From contig NZ_FTOG01000008.1 in NCBI RefSeq assembly GCF_900156655.1, positions 171,772 to 235,771 of the forward strand: a stretch of 64,000 nucleotides of DNA. Direction: 5' to 3'. The DNA is from Rhodobacter aestuarii. Lineage in GTDB: Bacteria; Pseudomonadota; Alphaproteobacteria; Rhodobacterales; Rhodobacteraceae. Of this stretch, positions 37,283 through 45,100 are shown one piece after another (positions within the stretch are counted from its first letter, which is position 1; the number at the start of each line of letters is the position of its first letter). The notes under the pieces were generated by a model that had not been told where the DNA came from, did no database searches, and saw only the letters and a list, made by a program, of their open reading frames with translations. The position numbers and the translations under genes were made by a program.

Positions 37283-38410
37283 TTAATTGTCCGTTTGGGC
37301 GTCCGCGCGCGATTTCCCGGCCACATCCATGGCCAGCGTGGCGGCCATGAAGCCATCGAGATCGCCATCAAGCACGCCTTGCGTGTCGGATGTTTCGTGC
37401 CCGGTGCGCAGGTCTTTCACCATCTGATAGGGCTGCAGCACATAAGAGCGAATCTGGTTGCCCCAACCGGCATCGCCCTTGGCTTCGTGCTGCGCGTTGA
37501 TCGCGGCGTTCCGGCGATCAAGCTCCATTTGGTAAAGCCGCGCTTTGAGCGCGTTCATCGCCGCTTCGCGGTTTTGGTGCTGCGATTTCATCGAGCTTGT
37601 CACCACGATATTGGTGGGCAAGTGGGTGATCCGCACCGCCGAGTCGGTGGTGTTGACGTGCTGCCCGCCCGCGCCCGAGGACCGATAGGTGTCAATCCGG
37701 ATGTCCGAGGCCGGAATGTCGATTTCGATGTTGTCATCGACGACCGGATAGACCCAGACCGAGGAAAACGAGGTATGCCGCCGCGCGGCGCTGTCGTAGG
37801 GCGAAATGCGCACCAAACGGTGCACGCCGCTTTCCGATTTCAGCCAGCCATAAGCGTTCGGACCGGAAATCTTGTAGGCGACGGAGCGGATGCCCGCTTC
37901 TTCACCGGGCGTTTCCGATTGCAGTTCGACCGTGTAGCCCTTTTTCTCGGCCCAACGGGTATACATCCGCGCCAAGATCGAGGCCCAGTCGCAGCTTTCG
38001 GTGCCGCCTGCGCCTGCGTTGATCTCCAAGAAAGTGTCGTTGCCATCGGCTTCGCCATCCAAAAGCGCTTCGAGCTCTTTTGCAGCGGCGAATTCTTTCA
38101 ATTCGCGCAGGCTTTTTTCGGCTTCCGCGACGATCTCGGGATCTTCTTCCATTTCGCCAAGCTCAATCAGCTCGACGTTGTCGGTCAGTTCCTGGTCGAT
38201 CTTGCGATAGGTGGCGAGTTTGTCGATCAGCATCTGCCGCTCGCGCATCAGCTTTTGCGCGCGCGCGGGGTCAGACCAAAGATCGCCATCTTCGATCATC
38301 GCATCGAATTCTTCGAGCCGGTGCGGCGCCGTCTCGATATCCATCCGCTGACCAAGCAGTTTCAGCGTTTTGGTAACCGCATCGACGATCGTGAGCATCT
38401 CGGCGCGCAT
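37283..38410 (-). CDS. prfB: Peptide chain release factor 2
   Basis: 375 residues from ATG 38410, preceded by AGGAG. The catalytic GGQ motif is in SSGAGGQHVNTTDSAVR near residues 248-264, and the codon-recognition loop region reads ISPYDSAARRHTSF, where enteric RF2 has SPF. RF2 releases peptides at UGA and UAA. The frame is continuous from the start, so there is no programmed +1 frameshift of the enteric type. The P-loop kinase gene follows 4 bases after the stop. Confidence 0.95.
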   Translation of the reverse strand: MRAEMLTIVDAVTKTLKLLGQRMDIETAPHRLEEFDAMIEDGDLWSDPARAQKLMRERQMLIDKLATYRKIDQELTDNVELIELGEMEEDPEIVAEAEKSLRELKEFAAAKELEALLDGEADGNDTFLEINAGAGGTESCDWASILARMYTRWAEKKGYTVELQSETPGEEAGIRSVAYKISGPNAYGWLKSESGVHRLVRISPYDSAARRHTSFSSVWVYPVVDDNIEIDIPASDIRIDTYRSSGAGGQHVNTTDSAVRITHLPTNIVVTSSMKSQHQNREAAMNALKARLYQMELDRRNAAINAQHEAKGDAGWGNQIRSYVLQPYQMVKDLRTGHETSDTQGVLDGDLDGFMAATLAMDVAGKSRADAQTDN

Positions 38411-38554
38411 GGAAACTCCTTCCTTGGGTTGGCGTTTCTCTACATCTAGCGGCGGGTTCGAGCAAGGGGGCGGCGCGGGGGATGAGCGCGCGCGGCACCG
38501 GGAAAACCGGCTGTTTTGCACTCGCCAAAATGTCGCACAGGGCTGTCACATGAT

Positions 38555-38570
38555 TTTGACCTAAGTCAAA
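38555..38570 (+). promoter_or_regulatory. FNR-type palindrome TTTGAC-CTAA-GTCAAA
   Basis: A perfect 6-4-6 dyad, close to the FNR half-site pair TTGAT-N4-ATCAA and to variants accepted by alphaproteobacterial FnrL. Its centre is about 41.5 bases before the predicted start of the RNA at 38603, the classic position for FNR activation with a weak -10 (TAGAAG at 38592-38597). It could instead act on prfB, 145 bases away on the other strand. Confidence 0.6.
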
Positions 38571-38602
38571 GTGGTTCCGCGCGCCAAACTTTAGAAGGGG
38601 GC

Positions 38603-38727
38603 ATCGGGTTTCAGATCTCCCTGAAATGGCGCAAGCCTGCGAAACCCGTGGTCAGAACCCAAGACGTTCTCCCTCGTCGGGTTCCAAAAACGCGCTGCGG
38701 GCCTCCCTCCCGCAGCGCTTTATTTTT
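38603..38727 (+). ncRNA. Candidate FNR-controlled small RNA with CUCC loops
   Basis: No gene fits this 326-base gap, but the plus strand carries an ordered set of hairpins: 38609-38626 (TTTCAG/CTGAAA, loop ATCTCC), 38655-38684 (GAACCC-AA-GACG/CGTC-GGGTTC, loop TTCTCCCT) and 38692-38718 (10-bp GC stem, loop CCTCCCT) ending in TTTATTTTT. All three loops expose CUCC, complementary to Shine-Dalgarno GGAG. Such repeated anti-SD loops occur in alphaproteobacterial regulatory RNAs, for example the CcsR and cuckoo groups. A promoter with an FNR-type site precedes it. Predicted length is about 125 nt; the 5' end is a guess. Confidence 0.6.
38692..38727. terminator. Strong terminator, T-run on the plus strand
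   Basis: GCGCTGCGGG-CCTCCCT-CCCGCAGCGC, a perfect 10-bp stem, then TTTATTTTT (+). On the minus strand it is followed by GTTTTTGG, so it can also end the L,D-transpeptidase transcript. Confidence 0.88.
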
Positions 38728-38736
38728 GGCCAAGAC

Positions 38737-39324
38737 TCAAAGGATCAACACCTGCGTGCCGACCGGGCAAAGCGGATAAAGCTCTTCCACCTGCGCGTTG
38801 AAAAGTCCGATGCAGCCAGACGAGCTTTTGCGGCCAATCTTGCGGGTGTCATGGGTGCCGTGAATGATATAGGCGGGCCAACTCAGATACATGGCCCGCG
38901 TGCCCAAGGGGTTGTCGGGACCCGGCTCCATCGGATGCAGGCTTGGATCGGCCTCGATCATCGAGGCAGTGGGCGTCCAGCTGGGGTTTTCGCGCTTGCG
39001 CACAATTTCCGTATAGCCGGTTTTTGTCAGTTCCGGCGATTTGGGCACCGAGGTCGGGTAAAGTCGGTAGTCGGTGCCGCCTGCGGCCCAGTAATGCAGC
39101 GCTTTCGAGCGGGTATCGGCAATCAGCGTGACGCGGTCCAGAGTGTCGAAATGCGCGCGCCAATCAATTTCACGGAAGGAAGAGATGTTGTGGCGCTCTG
39201 CGGGGGCGATGATCGCGGGCTGTTCGGCCATCGGAATATCTTGCGTCCCCGCGCGGGCGAGGGCAGGGGCGAACAAGCTGGCAGCCCCGGTCAGTAGGGC
39301 CGTGCGGCGGGTCATAAGGGTCAT
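38737..39324 (-). CDS. L,D-transpeptidase (YkuD) with Tat-like signal
   Basis: 195 residues from ATG 39324 (MTRR at 39315 is an alternative). A signal segment with MTRRTALLTGAASLFAPALARA suggests export. The YkuD active site is complete: IHGTHDTRKIG (His) and SSGCIGL (Ser-x-Gly-Cys), residues near 150-172. These enzymes form 3-3 peptidoglycan cross-links or attach proteins to the wall. It stands alone between the RNA/terminator and infC. Confidence 0.9.
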   Translation of the reverse strand: MTLMTRRTALLTGAASLFAPALARAGTQDIPMAEQPAIIAPAERHNISSFREIDWRAHFDTLDRVTLIADTRSKALHYWAAGGTDYRLYPTSVPKSPELTKTGYTEIVRKRENPSWTPTASMIEADPSLHPMEPGPDNPLGTRAMYLSWPAYIIHGTHDTRKIGRKSSSGCIGLFNAQVEELYPLCPVGTQVLIL

Positions 39325-39445
39325 CGGATGTGCTCGAATGTTGTTTGTGACATTCACCTTTGCCACGGCGCAGTGATCCGAGCAAATCACGCCCCCTCAC
39401 GAGCCGGTGACACCCCGCAGGCAAACGGAGCAGACAAACGAAACA

Positions 39446-39463
39446 GGCCCTCCGAAGAGGGCC
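39446..39463 (-). terminator. Terminator of infC
   Basis: On the minus strand GGCCCTC-TTCG-GAGGGCC then TGTTTCGTTTG, 26 bases after the infC stop. Seven-bp stem with a stable TTCG loop. Confidence 0.8.
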
Positions 39464-39488
39464 CGTTCGTCAGCGGGTGAAGCGCGGC

Positions 39489-40028
39489 TTATCTCGGCGC
39501 GATCATCATCACCATTTGCCGGCCTTCAAGTTTGGGCATGCTTTCGATCTTGCCAGCATCGCCCACATCAGCGGCCACGCGGTTCAAAAGCTCAAGGCCA
39601 AGTTGTTGGTGCGCCATCTCGCGGCCACGGAACCGCAGGGTCACCTTCACCTTGTCGCCCTCGCCCAAGAACTTCATCACCGAGCGCATTTTGACCTCGT
39701 AGTCATGCGTATCGGTGCCAGGGCGGAACTTGATTTCCTTGATCTCGATGACCTTTTGCTTCTTGCGGGCTTCGGCTTCTTTCTTTTGCTGTTCATATTT
39801 GAACTTGCCGAAGTCCATGATCTTGCACACCGGCGGCACTGCGGTGGGCGAAATCTCCACGAGGTCGAGGCCAGCCTCTTCCGCCATCATCATCGCGCGC
39901 TGCGGGGTGACCACCCCCACATTTTCACCATCCGCACCAATCAGGCGGATTTCGGGCGCGCGGATACGATCATTGATCCGGGGGCCGGTGTCGCGTTGCG
40001 GCGGGGCATTGTGCGGTCTGCGAGCTAT
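39489..40028 (-). CDS. infC: Translation initiation factor IF-3, probable ATA start
   Basis: 179 residues counting from ATA at 40028-40026. IF-3 signatures: [15 protein letters not shown] (24 residues in), [19 protein letters not shown] and the C-terminal domain [21 protein letters not shown] perfect ribosome site AGAAGGA (40037-40043) stands eight bases before ATA. The only other in-frame start, TTG 40052, would place that site inside the gene. IF-3 genes use rare start codons (AUU in E. coli), which lets IF-3 repress its own translation, so ATA is plausible. rpmI and rplT do not follow. Confidence 0.93.
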   Translation of the reverse strand: MARRPHNAPPQRDTGPRINDRIRAPEIRLIGADGENVGVVTPQRAMMMAEEAGLDLVEISPTAVPPVCKIMDFGKFKYEQQKKEAEARKKQKVIEIKEIKFRPGTDTHDYEVKMRSVMKFLGEGDKVKVTLRFRGREMAHQQLGLELLNRVAADVGDAGKIESMPKLEGRQMVMMIAPR

Positions 40029-40036
40029 GACTGTGT

Positions 40037-40043
40037 TCCTTCT
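40037..40043 (-). promoter_or_regulatory. Ribosome binding site deciding the infC start
   Basis: AGAAGGA on the minus strand with an eight-base spacer to ATA at 40028. No ATG, GTG or TTG lies at proper spacing. Confidence 0.7.
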
Positions 40044-40249
40044 GAGGTCCAAGAATGGCGGGCAAAATAGGCTCTGCCCCCAAGTGTTTCAACCGGTTTT
40101 GTTGCGAATCGCATCCGCATCAATGAGAATCGATCCGCCTACGGGCGAAAGGCGGCAATGCGACACGTTTCCTTTCGAAATTTGCGAGTCCATTAATAGC
40201 AGTATTGACGTGTTCCCATGAGATTCCCAACAGAACAGAGGGGGAAAAG

Positions 40250-41260
40250 ATGAGCGATAAGAAAAGCTGGAAAGACCTGCCGCAGAACCAAAAGGTGATG
40301 CTGACCGTTCTCGGCGGTGGTATCGTCCTCGCGGCGGTCCTCGGCGCCTCGGCCCCGAAATATGAAGTCAAATACGTGACGGAAGCGGCGGCCCCTGTGG
40401 CGGCTCCGGCCGAAGAAGCTGCCCCGGCTGAAGAAGTCGTTGTGGTTGAAGAAGTCGTGGTTGTTGAAGAAGCCGCGACCGAAGAAGCTGCCCCCGCTGA
40501 AGAAGCTGTTGCCGAAGAGCCGGCCGCTGAAGAAGCTGCCCCGGTTGAAGAAGCCGCTGCTGAAGAGCCGGCCGCTGAAGAAGCTGCCCCGGTTGAAGAA
40601 GCCGTTGCCGAAGAGCCGGCCGCTGAAGAAGCTGCTCCGGTTGAAGAAGCCGCTGCTGAAGAACCGGCCGCCGAAGAAGCTGCCCCGGTTGAAGAAGTTG
40701 CTGCTGAAGAGCCGGCCGCTGAAGAAGCTGCCCCGGTTGAAGAAGCCGTTGCGGAAGAACCGGCCGCTGAAGAAGCTGCCCCGGTTGAAGAAGCCGTTGC
40801 TGAAGAGCCGGCCGCTGAAGAAGCTGCTCCGGTTGAAGAAGCCGTTGCTGAAGAACCGGCCGCTGAAGAAGCTGCCCCGGTTGAAGAAGTTGCTGCTGAA
40901 GAGCCGGCCGCTGAAGAAGCTGCCCCGGTTGAAGAAGTTGCTGCTGAAGAGCCGGCCGCTGAAGAAGCTGCCCCGGTTGAAGAAGCCGTTGCTGAAGAGC
41001 CGGCCGCTGAAGAAGCTGCCCCGGTTGAAGAAGCTGTTGCTGAAGAGCCGGCCGCTGAAGAAGCTGCCCCGGTTGAAGAAGTTGCTGCTGAAGAGCCGGC
41101 CGCCGAAGAAGCTGCTCCGGTTGAAGAAGCCGCTGTCGACCCGGTTGCTGAAGCCGTTGCCGCCGCCGCTGCTGCGCAAGAAGCCGCTGCGACCGCCAAT
41201 GCCGCTGCTGCCGCCGCGCTCGCCGCTGCGCAAGCCGCGATTGCTGCCGCTGCCGAATAA
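40250..41260 (+). CDS. Membrane-anchored Glu/Ala/Pro repeat protein
   Basis: 336 residues from ATG 40250, preceded by GAGGGGG. Lysine-rich residues 1-15 precede one membrane helix (about 16-34), predicting an N-in, C-out single-span protein. The bulk is thirteen nearly identical 16-residue units, A-V/A-A then [13 protein letters not shown], encoded by 40505-41128. An alanine-rich helical tail (about 35 residues) follows. It has no Cys and strong negative charge. TolA/TonB-like periplasmic spacers are the closest in style, but no binding domain is evident. Function unknown; a spacer across the periplasm is a guess. Confidence 0.75.
   Translation: MSDKKSWKDLPQNQKVMLTVLGGGIVLAAVLGASAPKYEVKYVTEAAAPVAAPAEEAAPAEEVVVVEEVVVVEEAATEEAAPAEEAVAEEPAAEEAAPVEEAAAEEPAAEEAAPVEEAVAEEPAAEEAAPVEEAAAEEPAAEEAAPVEEVAAEEPAAEEAAPVEEAVAEEPAAEEAAPVEEAVAEEPAAEEAAPVEEAVAEEPAAEEAAPVEEVAAEEPAAEEAAPVEEVAAEEPAAEEAAPVEEAVAEEPAAEEAAPVEEAVAEEPAAEEAAPVEEVAAEEPAAEEAAPVEEAAVDPVAEAVAAAAAAQEAAATANAAAAAALAAAQAAIAAAAE
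40505..41128. repeat. Thirteen tandem 48-base coding repeats
   Basis: Thirteen units of 48 bases (16 codons), differing mainly in the two codons that read AV, AA or VA and in a few third positions. The near identity at DNA level implies recent expansion and makes copy number unstable. All six frames stay open for long stretches here because the repeat is stop-free. Confidence 0.95.
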
Positions 41261-41280
41261 GCGTCTCTCATGCGAACACA

Positions 41281-41312
41281 AAACGCCGCCCTTAGGGGCG
41301 GCGTTTCTTTTT
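41281..41312 (+). terminator. Terminator of the repeat-protein gene
   Basis: AAACGCCGCCC-TTAG-GGGCGGCGTTT then CTTTTT, 21 bases after the stop. Eleven-bp stem. Confidence 0.9.
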
Positions 41313-41343
41313 GTGGAGTGTTGCGGTGGGGGGAGACGCGGGC

Positions 41344-41994
41344 TCAAGCCAAACTGGCGGTGATCGCGCGCGCCAAATGGGCCGAGGCGACGACCCCATC
41401 AATCAGCGCAGCCGATGTGCGCGTGGCAAGATCGGCGCGCAGATGCGCCATGCCCGCGCAGCCAAGCGCCACCGCTTTTGCCCCATCGGCCACGGCGGCC
41501 TCGATCTCTGCGGCCAAGCGCGCGCGCACGGGTTCGGAGCCGTCTTCCACCTCCAAAACGCCAAGCCCACTCGCCCGGACCGAGCAGCAACGGCCCTCAA
41601 GTCCAAGCCGGGTGATATTCTCTTCAAGCACCGGCACAGAGACGGGCAGGGTGGTCACCACCGAAAAGGCGCCAAAGGCCAGCGCGCCAAGCGTATAGGC
41701 GGATTGTCCGATGCCAATTACCGGGCAATGTGCCGCTGCGCGCAATTCCTCGAGCCCGGTGTCGTCAAAACAGGCGATGACGATCACATCCACGCCCGCG
41801 TCCTTCGCCTTGGGCAGAAGCGCACGCAGCCCCGGCAAGGCGGCGGCGCCATCTGCTGCGCCTTGAATGGCGGGCGGGCCATTGTCATTCGTCCAGCCCA
41901 TGACCTCGGCCTCTGGCAAAGCGGCGCGGGCCACGCCCACGACCTGCTCGGTCATTGAGGCGGTGGAATTGGGGTTGATGTATAAAAGCCGCAT
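41344..41994 (-). CDS. Asp/Glu/hydantoin racemase family protein
   Basis: 216 residues. Start MRLLYINPNSTASMT has the N-P-N-S/T motif of hydantoin racemases. The two catalytic cysteines are in VIACFDDTGL (near residue 74) and LGCAGMAHL (near 179), which act as the base pair on either face of the substrate. The gene follows the ABC permease by 6 bases and ends the operon, suggesting the importer carries a hydantoin or related ring amide. No hydantoinase is in the window, so the pathway is incomplete here. Confidence 0.85.
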   Translation of the reverse strand: MRLLYINPNSTASMTEQVVGVARAALPEAEVMGWTNDNGPPAIQGAADGAAALPGLRALLPKAKDAGVDVIVIACFDDTGLEELRAAAHCPVIGIGQSAYTLGALAFGAFSVVTTLPVSVPVLEENITRLGLEGRCCSVRASGLGVLEVEDGSEPVRARLAAEIEAAVADGAKAVALGCAGMAHLRADLATRTSAALIDGVVASAHLARAITASLA

Positions 41995-42000
41995 TTTCGC

Positions 42001-42837
42001 TTACACACCCTTGCCCGCGTCCGAGCCATGCCGCGCGCGGCGGCGTGCCATCACCCAAGCCGTAAGCAGGAACGCCCCGATGATCAGCAGGGAAAAAGCG
42101 GTGGTGAGCGTGCCAAGCGCATAGATCACCGGCGTGGTGACATTGGTGGTGATCCCGTAAATCTCAAGCGGAAGCGTGTTGTAGCTGCCAGCGGTCAAGA
42201 GCGTGCGGGCGAATTCGTCATAGCTCAGCGTGAAGCCAAAAAGCGCGACGCCAATCAGCGAGGGCGCAATGATCGGCAGCACCACATAGCGGATCGTTTG
42301 CCAAGCGGTTGCGCCTTGGTCGCGCGCGGCTTCTTCATAGCTTTTGTCAAAGCGGTTGAAGACGGCGAACATGATCAACAGGCCAAAGGGCAGGGTCCAA
42401 GTGAGTTGGCTGCCAAAGCCAGAGGTGGCCCAATGCACCTTCAGCCCGAGTTGGTTGAAGATCAGCCCAACACCAAGCGAGATCAGGATCGAGGGGATCA
42501 CCAGCGACGCAATGGTCAGATAGAAAAGCAGGCCGGACCCGGGGAATTTCTTGCGAAACGCAAGCCCCGCCATCACCGAAACCACGACCGTGGTCACCAT
42601 CACCATCAGCCCCAGCGCGAAAGAGCGGCGGAAGGCGCCCCAAATGTCGCCAACGGCTTGCTGTTGGAAAAGCTCGTGGAACCAATTGAGCGAGACGCCC
42701 CGCATCGGGAAGGTCAGCCCGCCTTCGGGGCCTTGAAAGCTCAAGATGCCGATGGTCAGCGTGGGGCCGTAAAGGAATAGCACAAAGAGCGCGAAGAAGA
42801 GGCTGAGCACGTAAAAGGAGCGCGGACGCTTTTCCAT
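42001..42837 (-). CDS. Pot-type ABC importer permease, PotC-like
   Basis: 278 residues with six predicted helices. The inner-membrane permease signature near EEAARDQGATAWQTIRYVVLPIIAPSL (EAA loop; residues about 165-191) docks the ATPase. It starts one base after the stop of the first permease gene. Same family as spermidine/putrescine importers, but substrates in this subfamily vary widely. Confidence 0.9.
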   Translation of the reverse strand: MEKRPRSFYVLSLFFALFVLFLYGPTLTIGILSFQGPEGGLTFPMRGVSLNWFHELFQQQAVGDIWGAFRRSFALGLMVMVTTVVVSVMAGLAFRKKFPGSGLLFYLTIASLVIPSILISLGVGLIFNQLGLKVHWATSGFGSQLTWTLPFGLLIMFAVFNRFDKSYEEAARDQGATAWQTIRYVVLPIIAPSLIGVALFGFTLSYDEFARTLLTAGSYNTLPLEIYGITTNVTTPVIYALGTLTTAFSLLIIGAFLLTAWVMARRRARHGSDAGKGV

Positions 42838-42838
42838 A

Positions 42839-43696
42839 TTAAAGCTCCTTCCGAATGTTGACGAAGCGCAGCAGGATACCGATCACGATCAGCACGGTGC
42901 ACAGCAAAACCACGGCAGTGGCGGCGGCGGAGGGGTATTGCAACAGGCTGATATCGTTCGAGATCAGGCGACCGACATTGGCGCGTTGCGAGCCGGACAT
43001 GAAGCGCACGGTGATGAAATCGCCCATCACCAGCGTCAGCACGAAGATTGTGCCGATCATGATCCCGGGCTTGGTCAGGGGCACGATCACATGGATCAGC
43101 GTTTGAAACCCCGAGGCACCATTGTCGCGCGCGGCCTCCAGAAGGTTGCGGTCAATCCGCATCATCGTGTTGAAGATCGGCACCACCATGAACAGCGTGT
43201 AGAGGTGGACAAAGGCCAAGATCACCGAGAAATCGGAATAAAGCAGCCATTCCAGCGGCTGGTCGATCACCCCCCATGACATCAGCGTCTGGTTGGCAAT
43301 CCCGTTACGGCCAAGGAAGGGGATCCACGAAATCATGCGGATGATGTTCGAGGTCCAAAACGGGATCGTGCACAGCAGGAATAGCGCGATCTGCATCGTT
43401 TGGGAGCGGATATGAAAGGCGAGGTAATAGGCGACCGTAAAGCCGATCGCGAGCGTGAAGGCCCATGTCAGAAAGGCATAGCGGAAGGTCGCCATGAACA
43501 CTTTATAGGTGACCGGCGAGCCAAACAGGAATTCGTAGTTTTCAAAGCTGAAAGCCGGAATGATCGAAAATTCCGTCGCCTGCCAGAAGCTGACGATAAA
43601 AATGGTGACGATCGGCGCCACAAGGAAGCCCAGCAGCACCAGCGTTAGCGGCGCGGCTTGGAGCCATCCGATCACCGTCTCGCGTGCATGTTTCAT
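42839..43696 (-). CDS. Pot-type ABC importer permease, PotB-like
   Basis: 285 residues from ATG 43696, with AGGGA upstream; a TTG at 43723 would add nine residues. Six helices and an EAA loop (LLEAARDNGASGFQTLIHVIVPLTKPG region, around residue 195) mark the permease. It follows the binding-protein gene after a 105-base gap holding two hairpins. Confidence 0.88.
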   Translation of the reverse strand: MKHARETVIGWLQAAPLTLVLLGFLVAPIVTIFIVSFWQATEFSIIPAFSFENYEFLFGSPVTYKVFMATFRYAFLTWAFTLAIGFTVAYYLAFHIRSQTMQIALFLLCTIPFWTSNIIRMISWIPFLGRNGIANQTLMSWGVIDQPLEWLLYSDFSVILAFVHLYTLFMVVPIFNTMMRIDRNLLEAARDNGASGFQTLIHVIVPLTKPGIMIGTIFVLTLVMGDFITVRFMSGSQRANVGRLISNDISLLQYPSAAATAVVLLCTVLIVIGILLRFVNIRKEL

Positions 43697-43741
43697 CGCG
43701 CGGCGTCCCTTCGATCTGATCAAAACAGGAGGTCATAGAGG

Positions 43742-43787
43742 GAACCGGCGCGGGGGCGCGCCGGTTCGGGCGGGGGCTTGCGCCCCC
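43742..43787 (-). other. Two hairpins between binding-protein and permease genes
   Basis: First hairpin 43742-43767: 11-bp stem GAACCGGCGCG/CGCGCCGGTTC, GGGG loop. Second, 43772-43787: GGGGGC-TTGC-GCCCCC. No T-run follows, so they are more likely an RNA-decay barrier or attenuator that leaves more binding-protein message than permease message. Confidence 0.65.
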
Positions 43788-43801
43788 TTACAAGGCAGTG
43801 C

Positions 43802-45067
43802 TTAGGAAGCGATGAACTCGTTCCATTTGCGGACCATGTATTGGTTTTCGTCCATCACCGCGTTCCAGCAGGCGACGGCGCCCATGCGGTCGTAGAACGA
43901 GCCGCCATCGCGCGTTTCGCCAGCTTGGGCGAGCACGTCGCCGGTGGGCGAGGTGATGACATCGGTTGCGGCTTTTCCCTCGAACCAGTAGCCCCATTCG
44001 TTTTCCGACATGAAGTTCTTCGAGGTTTCCGGCACCGCCGAATAATAGCCTTGGCGCATCAGATAGCCGCCGACCCAGCCCGAGAGATACCAGTTGATGT
44101 ATTCATAGGCCGCATCGAGCTCCATGCCGGTGAGCGATTTCGACAGGCCAAGCCCGCCACCCCAGCTGCGATAGCCTTCTTTGAGCGGTTGATAGACGCA
44201 CGGAATGCCGCGCGATTTAACTGCGGTGATCGCGGGCGACCACATGGATTGGATCACCACCTCGCCCGAGGCCATCAGGTTGACCGACTCGTCGAAGGTT
44301 TTCCAGAATGCGCGGAACTGGCCGTTTTTCTTCGCTTCGGTGAAGATCGCCATCGTTTTGTCGATCTCTTCGCGAGTCATGTTGCCTTTGTCGCCATAGG
44401 TGATTTCACCCATCGCTTCGCAGACCATGGCCATATCCATGATGCCGATCGAGGAGATGTCGAGGATCGAGGCTTTGCCTTTGAACTCGGGGTTTAGAAG
44501 CTCGGTCCAGCTGCTGATCGGACGGCCGATCAGGTCGGGGCGGATGCCCAGCGTATCGGCGTTGTAGATCGTCGGGATCAGCGTCATCCAGCCGGTTTCT
44601 TCTTTCGCGAAGCTGGTGCCGCCGGGGCCTTCGACAAAGCCCACGCTATGGGGCGCGGTGCCTTGAGCGATGGTGCTTTCCGGGGTCAGTTTGCCGCTGC
44701 GGAAGATGCCCACGATCTTGTCGTAATTGGCAATTTTCGACGTATCCATCGCTTGCAGGTTGCCGGTCGGCCAGACCTTTTTGCAGATCCAGTATTCGAT
44801 ATCGGCAATGTCGAAGCTGTCGGGTTGGGTGGCGGCGCGTTGGGTCACCGCATCGCTGTCAAGCGCTGTCATTTCCAGCGTGAAGCCAAGGTCTTCTTTC
44901 ACGCGGGTGGCCACATCATTGAGGTTGGACACACCGGTGCCGAACTGGCGCAGGGTGATGTTTTTGATCTCTTGCGCCCAGATCATCGGCGCGGGAAGCG
45001 CCGAGGCCACCGCCGCCGCAGCGCCAGTCTTCAAAAGCGAACGGCGGGTGAAACCGGTCTTTGCCAT
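43802..45067 (-). CDS. Pot-type ABC substrate-binding protein, Tat-type signal
   Basis: 421 residues. The N-terminus MAKTGFTRRSLLKTGAAAA (twin Arg, then hydrophobic, cleavage near IWAQE) indicates Tat export. The mature protein is of the PotD-like class (segments such as FDIADIEYWICKKVW and GYRSWGGGLGLSKS). It is longer than polyamine PotD (about 350), so polyamine binding is doubtful. The operon ends with a hydantoin-racemase-like gene, suggesting a ring amide or amino-acid-like ligand. Confidence 0.85.
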   Translation of the reverse strand: MAKTGFTRRSLLKTGAAAAVASALPAPMIWAQEIKNITLRQFGTGVSNLNDVATRVKEDLGFTLEMTALDSDAVTQRAATQPDSFDIADIEYWICKKVWPTGNLQAMDTSKIANYDKIVGIFRSGKLTPESTIAQGTAPHSVGFVEGPGGTSFAKEETGWMTLIPTIYNADTLGIRPDLIGRPISSWTELLNPEFKGKASILDISSIGIMDMAMVCEAMGEITYGDKGNMTREEIDKTMAIFTEAKKNGQFRAFWKTFDESVNLMASGEVVIQSMWSPAITAVKSRGIPCVYQPLKEGYRSWGGGLGLSKSLTGMELDAAYEYINWYLSGWVGGYLMRQGYYSAVPETSKNFMSENEWGYWFEGKAATDVITSPTGDVLAQAGETRDGGSFYDRMGAVACWNAVMDENQYMVRKWNEFIAS

Positions 45068-45100
45068 GTTAGGGAGTTCCTCTCGTTGAACTGTCGTAGA

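Noticed and set aside
37283..38410. Programmed frameshift in prfB
   Set aside because: The coding frame is continuous from ATG to stop; no in-frame UGA or slippery sequence was needed to read it.
40029..40052. TTG start for infC at 40052
   Set aside because: It would put the only good ribosome site inside the coding region and gives an N-terminus longer than the usual IF-3.
40505..41128. CRISPR-like regular repeats
   Set aside because: Units abut without unique spacers, are all codon-multiples and encode protein; no cas genes are present.
40120..41363. Long open frames antisense and in other frames over the repeat gene (for example a Phe/Arg/Ser-rich frame)
   Set aside because: They arise because the 48-base repeat is free of stops in all frames; they lack ribosome sites and have no plausible protein character.
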